Below are positions 36,878 to 45,103 of a DNA stretch of 64,000 bases, in pieces (positions within the stretch are counted from its first letter, which is position 1; the number at the start of each line of letters is the position of its first letter). The notes beneath the pieces were generated by a model. That model searched no databases. It was given only the letters and a program-made list of their open reading frames with translations, and was not told the DNA's origin. Both the position numbers and the translations under genes were made by a program. Location of the stretch: NCBI GenBank assembly GCA_963764345.1, contig CAVXSF010000001.1, positions 110,232-174,231 on the forward strand, read 5' to 3'. Origin of the DNA: DASQZK01 sp963764345 (GTDB taxonomy: Bacteria; Bacteroidota; Bacteroidia; Bacteroidales; GCA-2748055).

Positions 36878-38806
36878 ATGAGCTTGACAGATTTTCAGAA
36901 AATACTGACAAAATACTGGGGCTTTTCAAAGTTCAGACCTCTGCAGGAGGAAATTATCCGTTCAGTCTTTGAAGGGAATGATACACTCGCTCTGATGCCC
37001 ACCGGTGGTGGTAAATCGTTGACCTTCCAGGTACCCACTATGGCCATGGAGGGTATTTGCCTGGTGATTACCCCCCTCATTGCCCTGATGAAAGACCAGG
37101 TTGAACACCTGAACCGGAGGGGGATCAAAGCGGTAGCCATTCATTCCGGACTAAGCCGGGAAGAGATCGACATTACCTTCGACAACTGCATTTATGGCGA
37201 TTATAAATTCCTTTACCTTTCTCCGGAACGCCTGGCTACGGAAATTTTCAGGGTCCGGATTGAAAAAATGAATGTATGTCTGATCGCTGTCGACGAGGCA
37301 CACTGTGTCTCACAATGGGGTTATGATTTCCGCCCTTCCTATCTTAAACTTGCCGAATTGCGTGAACATCTTCCGGGAGTACCATTCCTGGCCCTCACGG
37401 CAACGGCCACCGAGAAGGTGCTGAACGATATTATGGAGAAACTGGCTTTTAAAGAAAAGCGTCTGTTCAGAAAAAGTTTTGAACGTAAGAATATTACTTA
37501 CCGGGTCGATCATGTGGAGGATAAGCTCAGGCGGTTGTTGCTGATCGCGAGTGATTATAAGGGCCCGGGCATTGTCTATGTACGAAGCCGCAAAAAAACA
37601 AGAGAGATAGCAGCCTTCTTAAGCCAGAACGAGATAAGCGCCGACTACTATCATGCCGGACTGAGCCATGAAATCAGGAATACAAGGCAGGAAGAATGGC
37701 AGGGAGGTAAAACAAGGGTGATCGTAGCAACCAATGCCTTTGGCATGGGGATCGACAAACCGGATGTCAGGTTTGTAGTTCACATCGACCTGCCCGATTC
37801 ACCAGAAGCGTATTTCCAGGAGGCCGGAAGGGCCGGACGGGATGAGCAGCCGGCTTTGGCGGTCCTGCTCTATAATGAACCGGATAAGAGACTGGCTGAA
37901 CAAAGGATCGCCACAACATTTCCTGAAATTTCCGTGGTCAGGGATGTTTACCACGCCCTGGGTAATTTTTTTCAGCTCCCGGTGGGTAGCGGGAAAGGGC
38001 AGAGTTTCGACTTTGTCCTCTCCGATTTCCTGACCAAATATCGTTTTAATGCACTGATAGCTCATAATAGCCTGCAAATCCTCCAACGTGAAGGGTACCT
38101 TGAAATGAGCGATGAGATCAATAATCCTTCCCGGGTCTATTTTAAGGTCGAACGCGACGATCTGTATAAATTCCAGGTATCGAATGTCAGGTTTGACGGT
38201 TTTATCAAACTTCTACTGAGGTCATATTCCGGGATGTTTACCACCTATGTACCGATCGACGAAAACCTTCTCGCAAAACGCTCAGGATTGAAAAGAGAGG
38301 ATATCGGCGCCTACCTTTCAAAGCTTTCCTCTTACGGCATCATCACCTATATTCCAAGGAAGCGGAACCCGGTGATCACCTATACAGAAGAGAGGCTCGA
38401 TCTTAAAGGTCTTCGCTTTTCCGTAGAATCCTATAAATTCCTCAAAGAAAGGTATATCGAGCGGATCCGGTCTATGATGGATTACGCCTCGGGAACCACC
38501 AGGTGCAGAAGTGTGTTCCTGCTTGAATATTTCGGGGAGAAAGACCCACCCCGCTGCGGACAGTGTGATGTGTGTCTGGAAAGGAATGAACCGGAGCTCA
38601 GCAGGTCAGAATTTGACATGATCCTTATACAGATTAAAAGCCGGCTGTCCGGCCGTGTGATGAATATTACCGAGCTGGCTCAGGATGTAAAGATGCCGGA
38701 AGCGAAATTCACCAAAGTGTTTCGCTGGCTTCTCGATCACGGCAAAATCATTAAAAAAGGCAATAACTCTTTTACCTGGAATGAAACTTCCATGCCACAA
38801 TCATAA
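36878..38806 (+). CDS. recQ: ATP-dependent DNA helicase RecQ
   Basis: A 3'-5' superfamily-2 DNA helicase of 642 residues. The N-terminal motif 0 (YWGFSKFRPLQEEIIRSVF), Walker A MPTGGGKSLTFQVP (about 40), DEAH box VDEAHCVSQWGYDFRPSY (about 135), motif V-VI (ATNAFGMGIDKPDVRFVVH and QEAGRAGRDEQPA) are complete. The zinc-binding subdomain is visible as CRSVFLLEYFGE and CGQCDVC near 550. No HRDC domain follows; the chain ends after a short winged-helix-like tail, which is usual for the second RecQ paralogue in Bacteroidota. It is a single-gene unit. Confidence 0.94.
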   Translation: MSLTDFQKILTKYWGFSKFRPLQEEIIRSVFEGNDTLALMPTGGGKSLTFQVPTMAMEGICLVITPLIALMKDQVEHLNRRGIKAVAIHSGLSREEIDITFDNCIYGDYKFLYLSPERLATEIFRVRIEKMNVCLIAVDEAHCVSQWGYDFRPSYLKLAELREHLPGVPFLALTATATEKVLNDIMEKLAFKEKRLFRKSFERKNITYRVDHVEDKLRRLLLIASDYKGPGIVYVRSRKKTREIAAFLSQNEISADYYHAGLSHEIRNTRQEEWQGGKTRVIVATNAFGMGIDKPDVRFVVHIDLPDSPEAYFQEAGRAGRDEQPALAVLLYNEPDKRLAEQRIATTFPEISVVRDVYHALGNFFQLPVGSGKGQSFDFVLSDFLTKYRFNALIAHNSLQILQREGYLEMSDEINNPSRVYFKVERDDLYKFQVSNVRFDGFIKLLLRSYSGMFTTYVPIDENLLAKRSGLKREDIGAYLSKLSSYGIITYIPRKRNPVITYTEERLDLKGLRFSVESYKFLKERYIERIRSMMDYASGTTRCRSVFLLEYFGEKDPPRCGQCDVCLERNEPELSRSEFDMILIQIKSRLSGRVMNITELAQDVKMPEAKFTKVFRWLLDHGKIIKKGNNSFTWNETSMPQS

Positions 38807-38837
38807 ACTTAAATACAGGTAGCATCAAAGGACATGC

Positions 38838-38973
38838 ACTTAGCGAAGCGATCTCACGACCAAAGGGAGTAACTTAGCGAAGCGATCTCACGACCAAAGG
38901 GAGTAACTTAGCGAAGCGATCTCACGACCAAAGGGAGTAACTTAGCGAAGCGATCTCACGACCAAAGGGAGTA
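38838..38973. repeat. Four perfect 34-bp tandem repeats
   Basis: The unit beginning ACTTAGCGAAGCGATCTCAC occurs at 38838, 38872, 38906 and 38940 without a single difference and without spacers. It lies in the 320-base gap between recQ and the DUF5063 gene. There are no variable spacers, so it is not a CRISPR. The perfect identity implies recent expansion or active homogenisation. Related short motifs (gcgaagcgagtg) appear once near 44215 on the other strand. Confidence 0.92.
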
Positions 38974-39085
38974 AAACTATGCATAACTCAAGAAGACTGG
39001 TGCATGGAAGTTCCCTCACTATAGCGGGACAGGCTATGAGGCCAATAACTTAAACAGACATTTTTCTCATGAAATCTGAGACGAA

Positions 39086-39112
39086 TTGATATGTAAATAA
39101 TTTGTAACTTTG
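39086..39112 (+). promoter_or_regulatory. Probable promoter of the DUF5063 operon
   Basis: TAACTTTG at 39105-39112 is a perfect -7 match; a TTG core at 39086-39088 is 16 bases upstream, somewhat closer than the usual 19. Transcription would begin about 12 bases before the ATG at 39131. Confidence 0.5.
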
Positions 39113-39130
39113 CGGCTTACTCAGACTGTT

Positions 39131-39766
39131 ATGGGACAACTTCATGATCTGGTATATTCGGATGAAGTTCTGAATTTTGTTAAACAGGCAGGCCAGTTTA
39201 CAGGATTGCTTTCTGCTGACACCGATACGGACAGGAAAAGTTTTGTCAGCGCACTGCTGATGATCCTCCCGGCCATGTATTCGGATTTCCTCCGGATTCC
39301 GGTAACTGAGCCCGTTTATGAAGGTGGAAATGAGAAGTTTGTCAGTGAGGAAGAATGGTCTTTTGTTTATCGGAAAGTGCTTTCCATCATGGGATCGCAG
39401 AATGAATATCTTGATATTCCGGATGAGGAAGAATATGACAGAATGGAGCTGATAAGCCGGAAAATTTCAGAGGATCTCTCTGATATATACCAGGATATCC
39501 GGGATTTTACCGAGCTTTACCGTAACGGGACCGATGAGGTCATGAATGATGCACTCTGGGAGTGCAGGATGAATTTCGAGACGTACTGGGGAAAAAAGAT
39601 TTTGCGCGTTGCAGCCGCTCTTCACGAGGTCATGTTCAGGGATGAGGACACCCTCGGCAGGATGGACCGGGAATGGGAAGAACAACAGGGCGGAAAAGAA
39701 ATCGACACGGATGAATGGTTTATCTCCAGGCGTCAAAAAGATTTGGGAGGGGAAAGTGATTTTTAG
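39131..39766 (+). CDS. DUF5063 protein
   Basis: An acidic, mostly helical cytoplasmic protein of 211 residues from ATG 39131; a TTG further upstream at 39110 lies within the promoter and is rejected. Characteristic stretches are NFVKQAGQFTGLL, SALLMILPAMYSDFLRIP and DIYQDIRDFTELYRNG. The family occurs mainly in Bacteroidota and has no known activity. It overlaps the start of the exonuclease gene by eleven bases, so the two are coupled, and the association is a hint of a shared role in RNA or DNA processing. Confidence 0.82.
   Translation: MGQLHDLVYSDEVLNFVKQAGQFTGLLSADTDTDRKSFVSALLMILPAMYSDFLRIPVTEPVYEGGNEKFVSEEEWSFVYRKVLSIMGSQNEYLDIPDEEEYDRMELISRKISEDLSDIYQDIRDFTELYRNGTDEVMNDALWECRMNFETYWGKKILRVAAALHEVMFRDEDTLGRMDREWEEQQGGKEIDTDEWFISRRQKDLGGESDF
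39745..39758 (+). promoter_or_regulatory. Ribosome site fixing a GTG start
   Basis: GGGAGGGG at 39745-39752 is four bases before GTG 39756. The usual family N-terminus (hydrophobic strand, then TKEEI-like helix) begins at that GTG as VIFSSDISKEDINNL, which favours it over in-frame ATG codons at 39711 and 39609. Confidence 0.6.
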
Positions 39767-40352
39767 CAGTGATATCAGTAAAGAGGACATCAACAATCTC
39801 AAACCGGGTGCCTATCAAGGCCGGGTCTGGGTAGTTGAAAATGCGGCCGATGTGTCGAATGTAATGGAAAAGCTGAGGGCATTCGAAACGGTGGGAATCG
39901 ACACAGAAACACGCCCGAGTTTTAAAAAAGGAAGGGTTAACCAGGTCTCCCTGGTACAGATAGCCACACCTCAGGAAGTTTATCTTATCCGTACCATTTA
40001 TACCGGTTTTCCCCCGTCGCTGATTTCCTTTTTCGAAGATATGAACATCCACAAAGTCGGAGTAGCACTTCGTGATGATATTGGCAAACTTCAACAGGTA
40101 GTACGCTTCATCCCCGCAGGCTTTATTGATCTCCAGGAATATTCAAACCAGTTCAACATTGAAAGCAACAGTCTGAGAAAACTCTCGGCGATCATTCTCG
40201 GTATCCGGATTTCCAAATCCCAGCAGTTGTCAAACTGGGAGGCCGATACCCTGAATGAGGGACAGATCATCTATGCAGCCACTGATGCCTGGGCATGCCT
40301 GGAAATTTATGAAAAACTGAAGAAATCGGTTAACCATTATGGGAAGGACTAA
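39756..40352 (+). CDS. 3'-5' exonuclease domain protein (RNase D-like, DnaQ fold)
   Basis: A 198-residue DEDD-type exonuclease. Exo I is VGIDTETRPSFKKG (DxE, about residue 47), Exo II is KVGVALRDDIGKLQQ with the conserved Asp (about 107), and Exo III is YAATDAWACLEIYEKL (Yx3D, about 171-186), so it has the DEDDy catalytic set complete. There is no HRDC domain, unlike RNase D. It is encoded between DUF5063 and the rRNA methyltransferase with overlaps on both sides, suggesting a role in RNA maturation. Confidence 0.88.
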   Translation: MIFSSDISKEDINNLKPGAYQGRVWVVENAADVSNVMEKLRAFETVGIDTETRPSFKKGRVNQVSLVQIATPQEVYLIRTIYTGFPPSLISFFEDMNIHKVGVALRDDIGKLQQVVRFIPAGFIDLQEYSNQFNIESNSLRKLSAIILGIRISKSQQLSNWEADTLNEGQIIYAATDAWACLEIYEKLKKSVNHYGKD

Positions 40353-41526
40353 GCTTATTCTTAAACCAGGAAAGGAACCATCTTTAAAACGGTTTCATCC
40401 CTGGGTTTTCTCCGGTGCTATTATGGATATGTCAGGGAATGCCAGTGAAGGCGACCTGGTGGATGTGATGGACAGCAAGGGTGAATTTTTGGCTTCCGGG
40501 CATTACCAGAAGAGTTCCATTGCGGTCAGGATCCTGAGTTTCCGGCCGGAGACCTTTGGTCAGGATTTCTGGGACGGAAGGATTCACGGGGCATGGGCTT
40601 TACGTGTCGATGCCGGATTGGCAGGTTCAGAACACACCAATGTTTTCAGGCTGGTGAACGGTGAAGGTGATGGACTACCAGGACTTATCATCGACTTTTA
40701 CAACGGAACAGCCGTTTTTCAGGCTCATTCGGCGGGGATGTACCTATGCCGGGAACAAATCCTTAAGGCTTTAATGTCTCTTCCCGGAAATCCTGTGACA
40801 GCCGTTTACGACAAGAGTACTTACTCTCTGCCCTATAAAGCTGCGTTAAATTCTGCCGACAGCTATCTTTACGGTGAAGCCGGGTCAGGAGAAGTCATGG
40901 AAAACGGACTTCGATTTTTAGTCGACTGGGTAGAAGGGCAGAAAACAGGATTTTTCATCGACCAGAGGGAAAACAGGCAGCTTCTCAGCAGGTATTCAAA
41001 AGGAAGGAACGTTCTTAACATGTTTGGTTATACCGGTGGTTTTTCAGTGTATGCACTGGCAGGAGGGGCCTCAATGGTTCATACGGTCGATGCCTCTGAA
41101 CGGGCTGTGACCATGGCAGAGCGGAATGTTAACCTGAACTTTGGTGAAAAAGCCTCACATAAGGCTTTTGCCATGGATGCTTCAGAATTCTTTACGAAGA
41201 CAAAAGAAATGTATGATCTGATCATTTTAGATCCGCCTGCTTTTGCGAAGCATCAGAATGTGCTCAACAATGCACTTCAGGGCTATAAGAAACTTAACCT
41301 CAGGGCAATGGAATTGGTTACCAAGGGAGGGATTATTTTTACCTTTAGCTGCTCACAGGTGGTGAGCCGTGAAAATTTCAGAAAGAGCGTTTTTGCTGCC
41401 GCGGCCAACACCGGCCGTAGGATCAGTGTCCTTCACCAGATGTCCCAGCCAGCCGACCATCCGGTGAGTATTTATCATCCCGAAGGAGAATATCTAAAAG
41501 GCCTCGTTTTAAGAGTGGAGGAGTAA
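40339..41526 (+). CDS. rlmI: Class I SAM-dependent rRNA methyltransferase (RlmI-like, PUA domain)
   Basis: A 395-residue 23S rRNA 5-methylcytosine methyltransferase-type protein. An N-terminal PUA domain (LKRFHPWVFSGAIMDMSG, GDLVDVMDSKGEFLASGHYQ) precedes an EEHEE-like insert and the Rossmann methyltransferase domain with QKTGFFIDQRENRQLL (about 197), motif I VLNMFGYTGGFSVYALAGGA (about 225) and the motif IV LDPPAFAK (about 300). The Cys in FSCSQVV (about 335) fits the catalytic Cys of m5C enzymes. It overlaps the exonuclease gene by 14 bases. Confidence 0.9.
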   Translation: MGRTKLILKPGKEPSLKRFHPWVFSGAIMDMSGNASEGDLVDVMDSKGEFLASGHYQKSSIAVRILSFRPETFGQDFWDGRIHGAWALRVDAGLAGSEHTNVFRLVNGEGDGLPGLIIDFYNGTAVFQAHSAGMYLCREQILKALMSLPGNPVTAVYDKSTYSLPYKAALNSADSYLYGEAGSGEVMENGLRFLVDWVEGQKTGFFIDQRENRQLLSRYSKGRNVLNMFGYTGGFSVYALAGGASMVHTVDASERAVTMAERNVNLNFGEKASHKAFAMDASEFFTKTKEMYDLIILDPPAFAKHQNVLNNALQGYKKLNLRAMELVTKGGIIFTFSCSQVVSRENFRKSVFAAAANTGRRISVLHQMSQPADHPVSIYHPEGEYLKGLVLRVEE

Positions 41527-41554
41527 GGTGAAACGGGGAATGCGGTTAAGGCTC

Positions 41555-42394
41555 TTAACTTTCAGGGTGTTTTATGATCACATTGCGGTATGGAAAAGGG
41601 ATCTCGATTCCATCTTTGTCAAATCGTTGTTTGATCAGTTTCAGCAGATCCGTCTTCAAAATAAATGCCTCTGAGTTGTTCTGCGCCCAGGTATAAGCTC
41701 TCAGGTTGACTGAGAAATCGGCCAGCGACATCACCCTCACAATCACCTGCGGATCCCCGGCTAGCTTTTGTTCTTCAGTGCGGTTGTCTATGCAATACGG
41801 ATGTCGCACCGCTTCATCCTGGATAAGGGCAATGGCTTTATCAATGTCGGAGTCATAAGATATCCCTATTTCAATCAGGCTGCACACCTTGGGATCCATG
41901 ATATTTGAATTGGTGATGGTCTGGGAACTGATCACAGAGTTGGGTATAATCACCCGCCTGTTTTCAATGTTCCGGATAACCGTATGCCTTAGTGTAATAT
42001 CCTCCACCGTTCCGTAATGCTGTTCATCTATCCGGATGAAATCTCCGACCCGGAACGGTTTAAACATTACCAGAAAAATGCCGCTGATGATGTTGGAAAA
42101 AGCCTGCTGTGAAGCAAAGCCGATGGCAGCAGCCATTATGCCGGCGGATGCCAGGAGTGTCTTCCCGATTTTATCCAGGCCCGGAATAAGATAGAAAATG
42201 ACGGTGAGGGTGATAATGAAAGTAATGAAACTGATGGCATTCCTGATAAAATTATAGGATGTCACATCAAAGTCCCGTTGGTCATGGGAACGGTTTAGGA
42301 ACCGGTGAAGCACGTAATGGAGGAAACGTGAAACCAGGAAGCCTGCCACTGCGGCAACGCTAATATAAAGAAACAGCCTTAAATCTTTGTTCAT
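41555..42394 (-). CDS. mscS: Small-conductance mechanosensitive channel (MscS family)
   Basis: An inner-membrane tension-gated channel, 279 residues, three predicted membrane helices. The third, pore-lining helix region is GIMAAAIGFASQQAFSNIIS (about 90-110), followed by the MscS beta domain FKPFRVGDFIRIDEQHYGTV with EDITLRHTVIRN and the C-terminal alpha/beta vestibule (IEIGISYDSDIDKAIAL). Its length matches E. coli MscS (286). Protects against hypo-osmotic shock. Single gene, convergent with rlmI. Confidence 0.92.
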   Translation of the reverse strand: MNKDLRLFLYISVAAVAGFLVSRFLHYVLHRFLNRSHDQRDFDVTSYNFIRNAISFITFIITLTVIFYLIPGLDKIGKTLLASAGIMAAAIGFASQQAFSNIISGIFLVMFKPFRVGDFIRIDEQHYGTVEDITLRHTVIRNIENRRVIIPNSVISSQTITNSNIMDPKVCSLIEIGISYDSDIDKAIALIQDEAVRHPYCIDNRTEEQKLAGDPQVIVRVMSLADFSVNLRAYTWAQNNSEAFILKTDLLKLIKQRFDKDGIEIPFPYRNVIIKHPES

Positions 42395-42456
42395 TTCTGA
42401 TATTGTTGAAAAACCAAAATTACGGGAATTTCTCCAACATCTTCATTTAGAACTCA

Positions 42457-42840
42457 TCAATTCTTATTAGGAAGGCCTATATATTTCTTAATGGTCTCAG
42501 CCAAAACTTCAGGTTTGATTGGTTTGGAAAGGTACCCGTCGAATCCGTTCCGGAGAAACTCTTCTTTTTCCGGTTCCATGGCAAAAGCCGTCTGTGCAAT
42601 GACAGGTGTTTCCGGTGAAAGTTTTTTAATCCGGTTCAGAACTTCAATACCATTGATGTCGGGAAGCCTGATATCAAGGAGAACAAGAGAAGGGCTATGC
42701 AGTCTGAACAGCTCCAGGCCTTCAATGCCATTCTGAGTACTGATGAAGTTATATCCCAGACTGTCCAGGACTTCAGAAAGAAATTCCCGGCTGGCTTCGT
42801 CGTCTTCAACGACGAGGATAGTCTGATTTTTAGTTTTCAT
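42457..42840 (-). CDS. Single-domain response regulator (CheY-like)
   Basis: A 127-residue receiver domain without output domain. Acidic pocket VEDDEASREF (residues 11-20), phosphoacceptor Asp in LVLLDIRLPDINGIE (about 55), Thr/Ser position in VIAQTAFAMEPEKEEF (about 83-98) and Lys in GYLSKPIKPEV (about 105) are all present. This form (EPEKEEFL...GYLSKPI) is typical of receivers that serve hybrid histidine kinases in phosphorelays. No kinase is adjacent. Confidence 0.9.
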   Translation of the reverse strand: MKTKNQTILVVEDDEASREFLSEVLDSLGYNFISTQNGIEGLELFRLHSPSLVLLDIRLPDINGIEVLNRIKKLSPETPVIAQTAFAMEPEKEEFLRNGFDGYLSKPIKPEVLAETIKKYIGLPNKN

Positions 42841-43269
42841 TCGATGGGTTTTAGTACAGGTTCTATTTCAAATGTCAGCATGATTTACTTTGAACTTTGA
42901 TCCCGGGAGACTAAAAAGGGTGGTTGCTGAATGAGGATAAATGAAGAAATCGAAATTCTAAAACCCGTATCACGATTCTCTCTTAGTGCAAATACCCGTT
43001 ACGGATTTCGGAAATATCACAAAATAGGGTATTTATATAAAAATACCACGCTCGTATACAAAACCTCTACCGTTATGTATATCGCACAAATTAATTTATC
43101 CTTTTAAAATCCTTTTTAACATCCTCGACGATGCTAAATCAAATTTATGAAAAAAAAAGATGGGGAACGAATAGAAAAATTATTTATTTCCACTGTTTTT
43201 AAACAATCTTTTTAGGTGATGACATTCATTTTTAATAATTTGGACTCAGAAATTTAATATATTCAACCT
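42841..43269. other. AT-rich intergenic region
   Basis: About 430 bases between the divergent response regulator and DUF2807 genes. It is AT-rich with several poly-A and poly-T tracts and no coding frame longer than a few dozen codons. No clear promoter of the TTTG/TAnnTTTG type was found; TAATAATTTG near 43232 has one base too many. Confidence 0.35.
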
Positions 43270-43995
43270 ATGAAAACGACAGTCAGCATTCTTTTTTTCT
43301 TACTGGGAGGTACTTTTCTGATGACTTCCTGTACCGAAATATTTAATAATTCCATTTCCGGCAGCGGCAATGTGGTTACGGAAAAACGTGCCGTCGGAAC
43401 CTTCAGTGCCATTGAAGCAGAAACCGGGCTCAATGTTATTGTCAGGTTTGAAGAGCCTTCGGGTGAGGTTGAAGTTGTAGCCGATGATAACCTGCAGCCA
43501 TATATCCATACCGAACTGCACGGGGATCTTTTGAAGATTAAGTCGGACCGTTCCATCCGCCATGCCCGGTCCAAAGATGTATACGTATCAGCCGGAAGCC
43601 TGAAGGAGATCAGGGTCTCAAGCGCCGCTAATCTGACCGGGGAAAACAAGCTGGTAACCCATGATCTGCAGGTGGATGTTAGCAGTGCCGCTGATCTCGA
43701 TCTTGACCTGGAGGCAGGCACGGTCAATGTCAATGTAAGCTCCAGCGGGAAAGCCAATCTTTCGGGAAAGACAGACAGGCTGGTAGCTCATGCCAGCAGT
43801 GCCGGGCATCTGAATGCGGATAACCTGGAAGCCGGGGTGTGTGAAGTTGATGCATCCAGCGCCGGCGAAGTAAACCTGAATGTTACCACCGAGCTGTCAG
43901 CTTCAGCAAGCAGCGCAGGATCGATTCGTTACAAAGGCAACCCCGAGATCAAAAAGCTCGAGAGTTCAAGCGCCGGCAGCGTTTCCAAAAAGTAA
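43270..43995 (+). CDS. Head GIN domain lipoprotein (DUF2807)
   Basis: A 241-residue lipoprotein (lipobox LMTSC, Cys about residue 21). The DUF2807 'head GIN' domain starts GSGNVVTEKRAVGTFSAIEA and forms a right-handed beta-helix-like stack. From about residue 115 on, the sequence is a run of short repeats built on the pattern SSAG/SSAA (VSSAANLTG, VSSAADLDLD, VSSSGKANL, ASSAGHLNAD, ASSAGEVNLN, ASSAGSIRY, SSSAGSVSK) at about 20-residue spacing, one turn each. Surface or periplasmic binding is presumed; function is not established. A hairpin follows the stop. Confidence 0.88.
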   Translation: MKTTVSILFFLLGGTFLMTSCTEIFNNSISGSGNVVTEKRAVGTFSAIEAETGLNVIVRFEEPSGEVEVVADDNLQPYIHTELHGDLLKIKSDRSIRHARSKDVYVSAGSLKEIRVSSAANLTGENKLVTHDLQVDVSSAADLDLDLEAGTVNVNVSSSGKANLSGKTDRLVAHASSAGHLNADNLEAGVCEVDASSAGEVNLNVTTELSASASSAGSIRYKGNPEIKKLESSSAGSVSKK

Positions 43996-44030
43996 AGTAC
44001 ATACCCGGTGTGGCTTCATGCCTGTATTAT

Positions 44031-44061
44031 CCTGAACTTACTGACGCAGTAAGGTTTCAGG
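44031..44061 (+). terminator. Probable terminator hairpin after the DUF2807 gene
   Basis: CCTGAA-c-TTACTG pairs with CAGTAA-ggt-TTCAGG around ACG, giving twelve base pairs with a small internal bulge, 36 bases after the stop. The tail TTCATTTTC is moderately T-rich. Confidence 0.45.
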
Positions 44062-44324
44062 TTCATTTTCATATCCGCCATGTCGGCGTCAGCATAAACC
44101 TGTTCAATGATTGAATGTCTGAACATCATCCATCATGAAAGATCCTAATGGATGTCGCCGGTTTTTGAAACGAGGAAAATTAGATATTTTCCATAACAGA
44201 CGTCTTACTTAGCCATGCACTCGCTTCGCTTATTCCTGAATTTTGGATGGTTGTTGGTGCCCGGTAATACGAACATCCGTCACACAGATTATATGCCGAA
44301 CGTTGTTGTATGAGGTTAAAACAG
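44062..44324. other. Intergenic region between convergent genes
   Basis: Between the hairpin and the DUF1295 stop. On the minus strand a short frame reads TDVRITGHQQPSKIQE and resembles the end of a tyrosine recombinase only superficially. Plus-strand ACTTAGCCATGCACTCGCTT near 44207 shares its ends with the 34-bp tandem repeat family. Nothing else is supported. Confidence 0.3.
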
Positions 44325-45101
44325 CTAAAGGCCTTTTTTACCGGCAAAGGGAATGAAAATGGGGGTGTTCTTCGCATACTCCCTGAAGTCGGACCTGTTG
44401 AGATATTTCTTTTCCAGCATGGGTACACCCGAAACATACCGTAGGGAAAGGGTTATGATCACCGGGCTGATAAGGGAAATATACCAGTATCCGCTGCCGG
44501 TGGAGATCATCCATAAGCCCCACCATACAACAGCTTCTCCGAAATAGTTTGGATGCCTGCTGAATTTCCACACTCCTTCGGTGATAAGCTTTCCTGCATT
44601 TTCTTCTTTCCTTTTAAATACCGATAGCTGGTGGTCGGCAATGGTCTCAAACAGGAAACCGGCAACAAACACTAGTATTCCTGCCATATTTATGGCTGTT
44701 AGGGCTGTGTCCCCGCCCTGGAAAGTTAAAATAACCGGCAGGGCTACAACTATCATTACCACTCCCTGTAGCATGAAAATCTTAAAGAAAGAGATCAGCG
44801 GTGCTTTTTTCCCCCAATCCCTGCGCCAGGCCGCGTACCTGAAATCTTCAGGTTTCCTGAAGTTTCTTAGAAAAATGTGTCCCGACAACCTGAAGCCCCA
44901 CAGGGTGACCAGTGAAGTGAGAACGATGCCGTGTACCGACAGGCCGCCATAATGAATGGCCAGAACAGCACAGATCAGGACAAAGCCCGGCCCCCAGCCA
45001 ATGTCAACGATGGAATATTTTCCCACCAGGTGAGCTGCCAGGTATAAAAGAACCATATAACTAAAAACAGTCAGAGCAGATATGGTTATGGCATCAAGCA
45101 T
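44325..45101 (-). CDS. DUF1295 membrane protein (steroid 5-alpha-reductase / ICMT-like)
   Basis: A multi-pass membrane protein. I choose ATG 45101 (MLDAITISALTVFSYMVLLY), giving 258 residues; an upstream in-frame codon at 45227 would overlap the FakA-FakB gene by over 100 bases. Six to seven helices, with the DUF1295 signatures VDIGWGPGFVLI (about 35), RDWGKKAPLISFFKIFMLQG (about 105) and the C-terminal KFSRHPNYFGEAVVWWGLW (about 185), the NADPH/SAM-binding His-Pro-Asn-Tyr motif shared with isoprenylcysteine methyltransferases and sterol reductases. Substrate unknown. Confidence 0.88.
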   Translation of the reverse strand: MLDAITISALTVFSYMVLLYLAAHLVGKYSIVDIGWGPGFVLICAVLAIHYGGLSVHGIVLTSLVTLWGFRLSGHIFLRNFRKPEDFRYAAWRRDWGKKAPLISFFKIFMLQGVVMIVVALPVILTFQGGDTALTAINMAGILVFVAGFLFETIADHQLSVFKRKEENAGKLITEGVWKFSRHPNYFGEAVVWWGLWMISTGSGYWYISLISPVIITLSLRYVSGVPMLEKKYLNRSDFREYAKNTPIFIPFAGKKGL

Positions 45102-45103
45102 GG

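Noticed and set aside
38838..38973. CRISPR array
   Set aside because: The units are contiguous and identical, with no spacers, and no cas genes are present.
44207..44330. Tyrosine recombinase C-terminal fragment (RITGHQ)
   Set aside because: Only six or seven residues resemble the ITGH motif, no catalytic Tyr or Arg follows, and the frame is broken.
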